Notes: generated by a model not told the origin, from the letters alone. A stretch of DNA of 64,000 nt from Mesorhizobium amorphae CCNWGS0123 (GCF_001686985.1 NZ_CP015318.1:4524001-4588000); one strand, 5' to 3'; shown: positions 36,920 through 45,159, counted from the stretch's first letter. A program made the numbers and translations.

Positions 36920-38377
36920 TCAGAGGCCGAGGCCGCCGATGCAGACATATTTGGTGTCGAGATAATCCTCGATGCCCTGATGTCCGCCTTCCTTGCCGAG
37001 GCCCGATTCCTTGACGCCGCCGAACGGCGCTTCCGGTGTGGTGATGAGGCCTTCATTGACGCCGACCATACCGTATTTCAGCCCTTCCATGACCCGGAAG
37101 GCGCGGCCGAGATCGCCGGTGTAGAAATAGCAGGCAAGGCCGAATTCGGTGTCGTTGGCCAGCGCGACGGCCTCTTCCTCGGTCTCGAATTTGAAGACTG
37201 GCGCGACCGGTCCAAAGATCTCTTCCTTCATGAAGCGCATCTTCGGCGTCGCGTTGGCGATCACCGTCGGCTGGAAGAACGAGCCGCCGAGCGCATGGCG
37301 CTTGCCGCCGGCGACGACCTTGCCGCCCTTGGAGGTCGCGTCGGCGATCAGTTCCTCGACCTTCTCGACCGCCTTCTCGTCGATCAGCGGCCCCTGCTGC
37401 ACGCCCTCTTCGAGGCCGGAACCGACCTTGAGATTGTCGCTGGCGGCGGCGAGCTTTTCGACGAACTTGTCATAGACGCCGGCTTGAACCAGGAAGCGAT
37501 TGGTGCAAACGCAGGTCTGGCCGGAATTGCGGTACTTGGCGGTGATCGCGCCCGTGACGGCGCGCTCGATATCAGCGTCGTCGAAGACGATGAACGGCGC
37601 ATTGCCGCCGAGCTCCATCGACACTTTCTTGACGGTCACCGACGACTTCTGGATGAGCATCTTGCCGATCTCGGTCGAGCCGGTGAAGGTGATCTTCGAC
37701 ACCAGCGGATTGGCGCAGATCTCGTCGCCGATTTCGGCGGCGGCACCGGTCAGGATGTTGACGACACCCTTCGGGAAGCCGACTTCCTCGGCGAGCGCGC
37801 CCCAGGCCAGGCCGGAATAAGGCGTCTGCGTCGCCGGCTTGACCACGGCGGTGCAGCCGGCGGCCAGCGCCGGGCCGAGCTTGCGGGCGAGCATCGAGGA
37901 CGGGAAATTCCACGGCGTGATGGCGGCGATGACGCCGACCGGCTCCTTGGTCACCAGGATGCGGCGGTCCGCCCACGGCGACGGCACGACGTCGCCATAG
38001 GTGCGGCGGCCCTCTTCGGCGAACCACAGGATGTAGGACGCGGCCGAGCCGATCTCGCCCTTGGATTCGAACAGCGACTTGCCCTGCTCGATGGTCAGGA
38101 GTTCGGCGAGCACGTCCTGATTGTCCATCATGGCGTCGTGCAGCTTGCGCAGCAGCTTCGAGCGCTCGAGCGCGGTGGTCTTGCGCCAGGTCTTGAAGGC
38201 TTCATGGGCGGCTTCGATGGCACGGCGGGTCTCCGCCTTGCCCGACTTCGGCACGGTGCCGATCTTGAGGCCGGTCGCCGGATTGTTGACGTCGATCGTC
38301 TGGCCGCTATCGGCCTGCACCCATTCGCCGTTGATGAGATTGGCCTGCCGCATGAAATGGCTGGTTTTCTGAAGCAT
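36920..38377 (-). CDS. gabD: NAD(P)-dependent succinate-semialdehyde dehydrogenase
   Basis: A 485-residue aldehyde dehydrogenase. ITPWNFPSSMLARKLGPAL, the FTGSTEIGK cofactor loop, MELGGNAPFIVFDDADIE with the general-base Glu, and GQTCVCTNRF with the catalytic Cys agree with GabD. It converts succinate semialdehyde to succinate at the end of GABA degradation. No GABA aminotransferase is adjacent. Followed by its own terminator. ATG at 38377 chosen; an ATG eight codons later is possible. Confidence 0.9.
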   Translation of the reverse strand: MLQKTSHFMRQANLINGEWVQADSGQTIDVNNPATGLKIGTVPKSGKAETRRAIEAAHEAFKTWRKTTALERSKLLRKLHDAMMDNQDVLAELLTIEQGKSLFESKGEIGSAASYILWFAEEGRRTYGDVVPSPWADRRILVTKEPVGVIAAITPWNFPSSMLARKLGPALAAGCTAVVKPATQTPYSGLAWGALAEEVGFPKGVVNILTGAAAEIGDEICANPLVSKITFTGSTEIGKMLIQKSSVTVKKVSMELGGNAPFIVFDDADIERAVTGAITAKYRNSGQTCVCTNRFLVQAGVYDKFVEKLAAASDNLKVGSGLEEGVQQGPLIDEKAVEKVEELIADATSKGGKVVAGGKRHALGGSFFQPTVIANATPKMRFMKEEIFGPVAPVFKFETEEEAVALANDTEFGLACYFYTGDLGRAFRVMEGLKYGMVGVNEGLITTPEAPFGGVKESGLGKEGGHQGIEDYLDTKYVCIGGLGL

Positions 38378-38579
38378 GGTCTAACCTCCGTTCGGCGCAG
38401 TGGCGGGCCGGTCGCTGGATTTCTTCGGTGGAGCGTGCGCAATGGCCTCGGAGCCGGCACGCTGGGGCACTGCTCTTTACCTAGGCCAAGCCCCGCAAGC
38501 AATCGCAATATGGCATATAGGGGTTAGGCCAGAGAAGGCGAGAGCAGCGCTCGCCAGGCTCCCGTCCGGGAACACGATT

Positions 38580-39527
38580 CTACCCAAAAATGTAGACGAC
38601 CACCGTGAGCCAGAACGCCGTGGTGAAGACCGCGCTCGCCGTGGCGATGGTCATCTGGTTCGACGCCAGCGCCTGGCCGGTGTTGAACTGCACGGCGATG
38701 AGATAGGAATTGATGCCGGACGGCATCGCAGCCACCACGACCGCCACCTTCGCCGTCAGCGGCGGCAGGCCGAGCAGCCAGACCAGGCCAAGCACCAGCC
38801 CCGGCATCAGGAACAGCTTCAGCGCCGACAGCGCCAGCGCCGGCCGGACATTGCCGGAGATGCCGAAGCGGCGCAGGCTGAGCCCCATGGCGAACAGCGC
38901 TACCGGCGCTGCGGTGGCAGCCAGCGCATCGACCAGCCGCATGACCAGATCGGGCAGCGGCGCGCCGGTGATGCGCCAGGCGAGCCCCACCAGGATGCCG
39001 ATGATCAGTGGATTGATGAACAGGCGCCTGAGAAAACTCTGGATGACGCGCAGGGGATGCATGGGCTCGCTGCCGCGGCCGAACATCTCGAACAGGATGA
39101 TCGAGGCCGCCATCATGACCGGCAGGTGCACAGAAACCAGCAGCGACAGCACCTCGAACCCATCCTGTCCAAAAACGCCGAGGATGAAGGGAGCTCCCAG
39201 CAGGACCACGTTGGAAAAGGCCGACGAAACGCCGCCGACCACACCGGCGCGGGCGTCGCGGCCGAAGACCCGCGTGGTGACCAGATGGCCGGCGGCCCAG
39301 GTGATGGCGGCCGCGGTAAAATAGGCGCCCCACAGGGACCACGGCGCGACGCCATGGAAATCCGACTTCACCATCGTCTGGAGCAAGAGCAGCGGCATCG
39401 CCACGTTGATGGCGAATTCGGAGATGCCCTCGCCACTCGCCGGCTTGAGATAGCCGGTGAGCCCAGCCAGATAGCCGAGCGCGACAAGACTGAAGACGAA
39501 GAGGACAGTTTCGGTCAGCGGAGACAT
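38580..39527 (-). CDS. AEC family (auxin efflux carrier-like) transporter
   Basis: A 315-residue membrane protein with about ten hydrophobic helices. LGYLAGLTGYLKP, ISEFAINVAMPLLLLQTM, and ATAAPVALFAMGLSLRRFG are AEC family blocks. Members move organic acids or amino-acid derivatives such as malonate; substrate unknown here. The ATG at 39527 (MSPLTETVLF) has ACGGA upstream; a longer frame was rejected. Confidence 0.86.
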   Translation of the reverse strand: MSPLTETVLFVFSLVALGYLAGLTGYLKPASGEGISEFAINVAMPLLLLQTMVKSDFHGVAPWSLWGAYFTAAAITWAAGHLVTTRVFGRDARAGVVGGVSSAFSNVVLLGAPFILGVFGQDGFEVLSLLVSVHLPVMMAASIILFEMFGRGSEPMHPLRVIQSFLRRLFINPLIIGILVGLAWRITGAPLPDLVMRLVDALAATAAPVALFAMGLSLRRFGISGNVRPALALSALKLFLMPGLVLGLVWLLGLPPLTAKVAVVVAAMPSGINSYLIAVQFNTGQALASNQMTIATASAVFTTAFWLTVVVYIFG

Positions 39528-39692
39528 TTTTTCCGTGATAGGCGAGCCCTGAGTGCGGCGCAATCGCCCTGCGCTTCTCAACCGCATGGCGAGGAAACGG
39601 GCCTTTGACCCGTACTTGTCTTTCAGCCGGCTTTGCCGTCCCTATATGCCGGTCACCGGACCACCTGCCGGCGATCGGGAGAAAAATAACTG

Positions 39693-40241
39693 ATGGTTCG
39701 ATTTCTGTTGGCGCTGCTCCTGCTCGTCGCTCCCGCCACAGCCCACGCGACGGATGCCGGCTGGGCGTTGCTGCGTGACGGTGGACATGTCGTGCTGCTG
39801 CGCCACGCCATGGTCACCGGCACCACCGATCCGGCCAATTTCGACATCGCCAAATGCCCGACCCAGCTCAACTTGTCGGCGCGCGGCCAACAGCAGGCAA
39901 GCCGGATCGGTGCGCTGTTCGCCGCCCGCGCCGCCCCGATCGAACGCGTTCTGTCCAGCCGCTATTGCCGTTGCCTCGACACTGCTCGCATCGCCTTCGA
40001 GGCCGAGCCGGAGCCCTTCGCGCCGCTTGACCTGCTGAAGACCGATCCGGCGGAGAAGGCCGCGCAGCTCACAGCGGTGATGACCGAGATCCGCGGCTAT
40101 TCCGGCTCGGACAATCTGGTCCTGGTCACCCACCTGGAGAACATTGTGGCGTTGACCGGCGTGTCGCCGCGCGAAGGCGAAGCGGTGGTGGTCGAGCCGC
40201 AGGGCGACGGCTTGCGCGTGCTCGGCCGCGTCACCTTCTGA
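39693..40241 (+). CDS. Secreted histidine phosphatase family protein
   Basis: A 182-residue protein with a signal peptide of about 19 residues (LLALLLLVAPATAHA). The phosphatase core is LLRHAMV with catalytic H38, a SSRYCRCLDTA motif carrying the second Arg, and VTHLEN with the second His. It probably removes a phosphate in the periplasm; the target is unknown. The pattern is that of small branch-2-like histidine phosphatases. Confidence 0.85.
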   Translation: MVRFLLALLLLVAPATAHATDAGWALLRDGGHVVLLRHAMVTGTTDPANFDIAKCPTQLNLSARGQQQASRIGALFAARAAPIERVLSSRYCRCLDTARIAFEAEPEPFAPLDLLKTDPAEKAAQLTAVMTEIRGYSGSDNLVLVTHLENIVALTGVSPREGEAVVVEPQGDGLRVLGRVTF

Positions 40242-40469
40242 CGGCACCGAAGGCCCTGCCCGGGCGCAGAGCGAGTGTTGCCGAAATGCCACCATCGAGG
40301 GAAGCCGCAAATATGCCGCGACAATGCCGCTTGCGACAACCCGTCGCAGGGGCTATAGGCGCGCTCCCGGTCACGAAAACCGAAGCGAGCACAACGGTTG
40401 GAGCTTTCGCCTCCGCCCGCGCAGGTGGCTTTGCCGTCCTGTGTACGGCGCCGTTTCGGGGTTGGGATC

Positions 40470-40543
40470 GCGGATGTAGCTCAGGGGGAGAGCGCCGGAT
40501 TTGGGTCCGGAGGTCGCAGGTTCGAATCCTGCTGTCTGCACCA
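40470..40543 (+). tRNA. tRNA-like RNA 1: complete cloverleaf with 6-base anticodon loop
   Basis: A 74-nt cloverleaf with encoded CCA: acceptor arms 40470-40476 and 40533-40539 (seven pairs, three of them G-U), D-stem GCTC/GAGC, anticodon stem CCGGA/TCCGG (40495-40499, 40506-40510), variable AGGTC, T-stem GCAGG/CCTGC with TTCGAAT loop. The anticodon loop is TTTGGG, six bases instead of seven, so TGG (Pro-like) would lie at 40502-40504. G1-C72 differs from usual Pro tRNAs. Acceptor pair 3-70 is G-U with A73, the alanine identity set. It may be a tRNA mimic or a degenerate tRNA. Confidence 0.5.
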
Positions 40544-40613
40544 CGGATAGCTCAGTTTGGGTAGAGCATCAGACTCATAATCTGACGGTCGAAGGTTCGA
40601 ATCCTTCTCCAAT
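40544..40613 (+). ncRNA. tRNA-like RNA 2: CAT loop, almost no acceptor stem
   Basis: Starts at the base after the CCA of the first element. D-arm GCTC...GAGC (40549-40552 onward), anticodon arm TCAGA-CTCATAA-TCTGA with CAT at 40576-40578, variable CGGTC and T-arm GAAGG-TTCGAAT-CCTTC (end 40607) are intact and paired. Of an acceptor stem only about three pairs (GGA with TCC at 40608-40610) can form, and no CCA follows. It looks like a tRNA body without aminoacylation end, as in the tRNA-like modules of bacterial Y RNAs. Identity is inference. Confidence 0.5.
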
Positions 40614-40984
40614 GGCTGATAGGCCACCACCCTTTCACGGTGTTATCTGAAAAACGGTCCGGGGACCGGAATGCTGAAGACCTGACGGACGGCCGAAGCC
40701 TTCGGGCCGAGACCGCACCGAAAGGTCTGACGCCGTCGGCTCGCGGCCAGGCCCGCGGTGACGATCAAGGCGCAGCGTCGCCGGCAAGGGAAGCTTCGGC
40801 TTCCGGCGCCCGCTTCGCTGCCTCGCGATCCGCTCCCGAAGGTCCGCCGCGAATTGATGCCACCGGTCCCTGGATCATCGTGCCGGGACGTGAAGCAAGA
40901 GACGAAGCGAAACGAGAAACGAAAAGGAAGATCGACGCATGACGTGACGCCTCGCATGGGGCCATGCCCGACAGGAGTAAGACA
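40614..40984 (+). other. Structured leader between tRNA-like RNAs and the slipin gene
   Basis: About 370 nt without a convincing gene. Strong hairpins are visible: CGGTC-CGGG-GACCG (40655-40668); CGGCC-GAA paired with TTC-GGGCCG (40690-40709); and CGCCGG with GAAGC-TTCG-GCTTC inside, closed by CCGGCG (40779-40808), a UUCG-type tetraloop. The stretch ends in a purine-rich track (about 40885-40940) and the slipin ribosome site AGGAG at 40973. It could be one long ncRNA with the tRNA-like units or a slipin 5-prime leader. Confidence 0.45.
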
Positions 40985-42124
40985 ATGACCATTCTCGATA
41001 AGGTTTTGGGACGCGAGCGCGTCCTTGTTAAGGAAAACGAGCGTGCCGTCACCCTCTACAAGGGTGAGATCAAGGCTGTCCTGATGCCAGGCGAGCACTG
41101 GCTCGCCAACCGGCGCCAGAGCCTTGAAGTCTCGCGGCACGATCTGAAGAACCCGGAATTCGTTTCGGCGTACGAGAAGGCGTTGTTCGACAAGCTCCCG
41201 GATGTGGCCGCGCGTCATTTCACCGTCATTCGCACCGGGCGCATGGATGTCGCCGTCATCGAGCGTGACGGCAACCTCCATGCCGTGCTGGCGCCGGACC
41301 GCAAGCTCGTGCTGTGGACGGATGCCGGACCGTGGAAGGTGACGCTGGTCGACACGGCCGCGGAACTGGCGATCGAGCCTGCGGTGATGCGCCGGCTCGG
41401 CCAGGCCCGGAAGACGGAACTGATGTCCGTCCATCCGGTCGTCGACGGCCAGGCCGGACTGCTCTTCGTCGATGGTGTCCTTTTGCGGACGCTCACGGCG
41501 GGCGTGCATGCGTTCTGGAATGTCGGACGCATGGTGCAGGTGAAGGTCGTCGACCTCAAGCGCCAGTCGCTCGATGTCGCCGGACAGGAAGTGCTGACCA
41601 AGGATCGCGTCACGATCCGCGTCAACATCGCCGCCGAATACCGGGTCGTCGATCCGGTCAAGGCGGCGAGTGCTGTGAAGGACTTCGCGGAAGCCCTCTA
41701 CCGCGCCCTGCAGTACGCCTTCCGCAAGACGCTTGGCGCGCTGACGCTCGACCAGATCCTCGAGAAGAAGGTGACGGTCGACGAGGAGGCCGCCGGCAAG
41801 GTCCGCGCCGACATGGCCGAGATCGGGGTCGAGGTCAGCGATATCGCGCTCAAGGATGTCATCCTGCCGGGCGAGATGCGCGAAATCCTCAACCAGGTGG
41901 TTTCGGCCGAAAAGCAGGCTGAGGCCAACGTCATCCGCCGCCGCGAGGAGACGAACGCGACGCGTTCGCTGCTCAACACGGCCCGGGTGATGGCCGAGAA
42001 CCCGGTGATGCTGCGTCTGAAGGAGCTCGAGGCTCTGGAGACCATCGCCGGCAAGGTCGAGCGGCTGACCGTCCACAACGGAACGGGCGGGCTGCTGAAC
42101 GACCTGGTCAAGCTCCGCGACTGA
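40985..42124 (+). CDS. Slipin (SPFH/band 7) family protein
   Basis: A 379-residue protein. N-terminal MTILDKVLGRERVLVKENERAV lacks a clear membrane helix, which is unlike classical stomatins. The band-7 core is seen as QVKVVDLKRQSLDVAGQEVLTKDRVTIRVN, YRVVDPVKA and LDQILEKKVTVDEEA, followed by a coiled-coil stretch (QVVSAEKQAEANVIRRREETNATRS). Slipins of this long, anchorless kind recur with RNA-repair genes (RtcB/Rsr systems) in other bacteria. ATG at 40985 has AGGAG at the right distance. It has its own terminator, so it and its tRNA-like leader form an isolated unit. Confidence 0.85.
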   Translation: MTILDKVLGRERVLVKENERAVTLYKGEIKAVLMPGEHWLANRRQSLEVSRHDLKNPEFVSAYEKALFDKLPDVAARHFTVIRTGRMDVAVIERDGNLHAVLAPDRKLVLWTDAGPWKVTLVDTAAELAIEPAVMRRLGQARKTELMSVHPVVDGQAGLLFVDGVLLRTLTAGVHAFWNVGRMVQVKVVDLKRQSLDVAGQEVLTKDRVTIRVNIAAEYRVVDPVKAASAVKDFAEALYRALQYAFRKTLGALTLDQILEKKVTVDEEAAGKVRADMAEIGVEVSDIALKDVILPGEMREILNQVVSAEKQAEANVIRRREETNATRSLLNTARVMAENPVMLRLKELEALETIAGKVERLTVHNGTGGLLNDLVKLRD

Positions 42125-42145
42125 GCTGACCTTGCGTCAAATGGG

Positions 42146-42180
42146 AAGGGCCGCCGGACAAACCGGCGGCCCTTCTTGTC
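42146..42180 (+). terminator. Intrinsic terminator after slipin
   Basis: Twelve-base perfect arms AAGGGCCGCCGG and CCGGCGGCCCTT around an ACAAA loop, followed by the T-rich CTTGTCTTT. It separates the slipin unit from the acpXL cluster. Confidence 0.85.
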
Positions 42181-42302
42181 TTTGCAAGGCAGGCATCCCA
42201 TCTGCGCCCGGCGTATCAGGCCTTTTCCTGCCCGGAAAAACCGATTAGACAGCGCCCAAACAAGATGCGGACAGATTCCGCCCGCAACCGAAGGAAGAGC
42301 CC

Positions 42303-42584
42303 TTGTCCACCACGTTCGACAAAGTCGCCAAGATCATTGCCGACACCAGCGAGATCGATATCGAGACGATCACGCCCGAAAGCCACACCATCGACGATCT
42401 CGGCATCGACAGCCTCGATTTCCTCGACATCGTCTTTGCCATCGATAAGGAATTCGGCATCAAGGTGCCGCTGGAGAAGTGGACGCAGGAGGTCAATGAC
42501 GGCAAGGCCTCGACCGACGACTACTTCGTCATGAAAAACCTGTGCGCCAAGATCGACGCGCTGGTCGCCGCCAAGACAGCCTGA
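42303..42584 (+). CDS. acpXL: Acyl carrier protein AcpXL
   Basis: A 93-residue special acyl carrier protein that carries the growing very-long-chain (27-hydroxyoctacosanoyl type) acyl chain for lipid A. The phosphopantetheine serine is in GIDSLDFLD. The Rhizobiales AcpXL hallmark FAIDKEFGIKVPLEKWTQEV is present. The start is a TTG at 42303 preceded by GGAAG; the encoded STTFDKVAKII aligns with the N-terminus of other AcpXL proteins, so no ATG start fits. First gene of the cluster. Confidence 0.95.
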   Translation: MSTTFDKVAKIIADTSEIDIETITPESHTIDDLGIDSLDFLDIVFAIDKEFGIKVPLEKWTQEVNDGKASTDDYFVMKNLCAKIDALVAAKTA

Positions 42585-42640
42585 CGTCAGTTGAGCGCGT
42601 GACCTTGACGCGCTCTGCCGCCTAACCCACAAAGCCGCCC

Positions 42641-43831
42641 ATGAGCAGCCCCCGCGACGTCGTCATCACCGGCATCGGCCTTGTCTCTTCGCTGGGAGAA
42701 GGTCCGGATGCGCACTGGCAGAAGCTCGCCCAGCCGGGCCTGCAGCCGGTGCTGGAGGCCGCGCGCTTTGCGCCCTACACCATCCACCCGCTGCCCGAGA
42801 TCGACTGGAACCTGCAGATCGCCAAGCGCGGCGACCAGCGGCAGATGGAGACCTGGCAGCGGCTCGGCACCTATTCCGCCGGCCTGGCGCTGGACGATGC
42901 CGGCATCAAGGGCAATGACGAGCTCTGCGCGACCATGGACATGGTGGTGGCCGCAGGTGGTGGCGAGCGCGACGAGGCGGTCGATGCCGCGATCCTCGCC
43001 GCTTCGGAAAGCCGCAACGACCGCGACGTGCTGCTCAACGAGAAACTGACCACCGAATTGCGGCCGACCTTGTTCCTGGCGCAGCTATCGAACCTGCTCG
43101 CCGGCAACATCTCGATCGTCCACAAGGTCACCGGTTCCTCCCGCACCTTCATGGGCGAGGAAGGTGCGGGCGTCGCTGCCGTCGAGACCGCCGCCGCGCG
43201 CATCCGCTCCGGACAGTCGACGCATGTGCTGGTTGGCGGCGCGTTCCAGACCGAACATTCCGACATGCTGCTCGGCTACGAGCTGGCCGGCTATCTGCAT
43301 CGCGGCGCCTGGAAACCGGTCTGGCAGAGGCAAGGTGCCGAAGGCGGCGGCGTGGTGACTGGCTCCGGGGGCGCATTCCTGGTGCTGGAGCAGCGCGAGC
43401 ACGCTGAAAGCCGTGGCCGCAAGATCTACGCCGAACTCGGCCACATCGTCTCCGGACGCGCCAGGCGGCGGCTCGGCGAACTCGACGCCGAGATCGCCTC
43501 ACTGCTCAGCCAGGCTGCATCGCCTGACGGTGAATTGCTGGCGATCTCAGGTGCTTCCGGCGCTCATGCCGCGACCGCCGCCGAGAAAGCAACTTTCGAC
43601 GCCCATCCGGCGATTGCAGCGCGCGCGTTCTCAACGCTGACCGGCCACATGAAGGAAGCGCAGTTCCCCTTCGCGGTGGCGCTGGCAGCGTTGGCCGTCG
43701 ACCGCAAGGCCGCCTATCCCGCCTTCGATGCCACGGTCGAAAAGCCGTTCGTTGGCGTTCCCAGATCCGTGCTTGCAACGGCGATCGGCTATCACCAATT
43801 CGAGGGCATGGGGCTGGTAAAAGCCGCCTGA
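42641..43831 (+). CDS. fabF2XL: Beta-ketoacyl-ACP synthase-like, lacking catalytic Cys (FabF2XL-type)
   Basis: A 396-residue KAS II-fold protein (VVITGIGLVSSLGEG; late LTGHMKEAQFPFA block). In the segment that should hold the T-A-C-x-S-G nucleophile it reads VTGSSRTFMGEEGAG, with Glu at the position (about 173-174) of the catalytic cysteine. The His of the SxLTGH region is kept, the first His is not clear. This is the pattern of chain-length-factor or KS-beta subunits. With the intact neighbour it may form a heterodimer that elongates the AcpXL chain. It starts 56 bp after acpXL. Confidence 0.88.
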   Translation: MSSPRDVVITGIGLVSSLGEGPDAHWQKLAQPGLQPVLEAARFAPYTIHPLPEIDWNLQIAKRGDQRQMETWQRLGTYSAGLALDDAGIKGNDELCATMDMVVAAGGGERDEAVDAAILAASESRNDRDVLLNEKLTTELRPTLFLAQLSNLLAGNISIVHKVTGSSRTFMGEEGAGVAAVETAAARIRSGQSTHVLVGGAFQTEHSDMLLGYELAGYLHRGAWKPVWQRQGAEGGGVVTGSGGAFLVLEQREHAESRGRKIYAELGHIVSGRARRRLGELDAEIASLLSQAASPDGELLAISGASGAHAATAAEKATFDAHPAIAARAFSTLTGHMKEAQFPFAVALAALAVDRKAAYPAFDATVEKPFVGVPRSVLATAIGYHQFEGMGLVKAA

Positions 43832-43851
43832 GCTACGACCTAGGACAAAAC

Positions 43852-45123
43852 ATGGCCAATCTGAACGATCACATGGGCAGGCCAATCGTCGCCGTCACCG
43901 GTATCGGCGTGGTGACGTCGCTCGGCGTCGGCAAGGCCGACAACTGGGCGGCGCTCACATCGGGCAAATCCGGCATCCATCCGATCACCCGCTTTCCGGT
44001 CGATCATCTCAACACCCGCATCTCCGGCATGGTCGACTTCCTGCCGTCGAGCTCGCAGGGCTCCAGCCACCTCACCTACGAACTGGCCGAAACCGCCGCG
44101 CGTGAAGCCGTCGCGGAAGCCGGCCTCGAATCCGCCGATTTCGGCGGACCGCTTTTCCTCGCCTCGCCGCCGGTCGAGCTCGACTGGGCCGACCGCTTTT
44201 CGCTCTACAATTCCGACAAGCAGGACGCCGGCGCCGAAAGACTGCTGCGCGTGGCGCGCGCGCTGAAGGAACTCGACATCTTCGAGACAACGCAGTTCGG
44301 CTCTATCGCCGACCGGCTGGCGGACAGGTTCGGCACCCGCGGCCTGCCGATCACGCTGTCGACCGCTTGCGCCTCCGGCGCCACCGCCATCCAGCTCGGC
44401 GTCGAGGCGATCCGCCGCGGCGAATGCGACAAGGCACTGTCGATCGGCGCCGACGGCTCGGCGACTGCCGAGGCGCTGATCCGTTTCTCGCTGCTGTCGG
44501 CGCTGTCCACCCACAACGACATCCCGGAAAAGGCCTCAAAACCCTTCTCCAAGGATCGCGACGGTTTTGTGCTCGCCGAAGGCTCCGGTGCGCTGGTGCT
44601 GGAATCGCTGGAGGCCGCCCTTGCCCGAGGCGCCACCATTCTCGGCATCATGCGCGGCTGCGGCGAGAAGGCCGACGATTTCCACCGCACCCGCTCGAAG
44701 CCCGACGGTTCGCCGGCGATCGCGGCGGTGCGCGCCGCGCTCGCCGATGCCGGCCTTGGCGAAGACGAGATCGATTATGTCAACGCGCATGGCACCTCGA
44801 CGCCGGAAAACGACAAGATGGAACATCTGTCGCTGTCGACCGTATTCGGCGAGCGGATCGGCTCGATGCCGATCTCGTCGAACAAGTCGATGATCGGCCA
44901 CACGCTGTCGGCCGCCGGCGCCGTCGAGGCGGCATTTTCGCTGATGACGATGCGTGAAAGTGTCATTCCGCCAACCATCAACTACGACAATCCCGATCCG
45001 GCGATCGTGCTCGACGTCGTACCGAACAAGAAGCGCAATGCCGAGGTTGGCACGGTCCTGTCGAATTCCTTCGGCTTCGGCGGCCAGAACACTTGCCTTG
45101 TCATGGCGCGGGAACCGGTCTAA
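43852..45123 (+). CDS. fabF1XL: Beta-ketoacyl-ACP synthase II, intact (FabF1XL-type)
   Basis: A 423-residue condensing enzyme with the full catalytic set: Cys in STACASGATAIQ, His in NAHGTSTPEND and His in SNKSMIGHTLSAAG. It should condense malonyl-ACP with the growing chain on AcpXL to extend it to C26-C30. It follows the Cys-less partner after 20 bp. An SNSFGFGGQNTCLV glycine loop closes the protein, as in all KAS II enzymes. Confidence 0.92.
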   Translation: MANLNDHMGRPIVAVTGIGVVTSLGVGKADNWAALTSGKSGIHPITRFPVDHLNTRISGMVDFLPSSSQGSSHLTYELAETAAREAVAEAGLESADFGGPLFLASPPVELDWADRFSLYNSDKQDAGAERLLRVARALKELDIFETTQFGSIADRLADRFGTRGLPITLSTACASGATAIQLGVEAIRRGECDKALSIGADGSATAEALIRFSLLSALSTHNDIPEKASKPFSKDRDGFVLAEGSGALVLESLEAALARGATILGIMRGCGEKADDFHRTRSKPDGSPAIAAVRAALADAGLGEDEIDYVNAHGTSTPENDKMEHLSLSTVFGERIGSMPISSNKSMIGHTLSAAGAVEAAFSLMTMRESVIPPTINYDNPDPAIVLDVVPNKKRNAEVGTVLSNSFGFGGQNTCLVMAREPV

Positions 45124-45159
45124 GCGAGCGCTTTCCGCTCAACAGAACCGACAGGCTCC

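Noticed and set aside
40242..40469. Possible sigma-54 promoter before the tRNA-like RNAs
   Set aside because: GG and GC pairs do not fall at the needed 10-base spacing in any site I checked, so RtcR-type control is not supported.
40640..40942. Open frame of 100 codons in the slipin leader
   Set aside because: Low-complexity Arg/Ala/Ser-rich translation, no ribosome site, start not ATG, and the region is better explained by strong hairpins.
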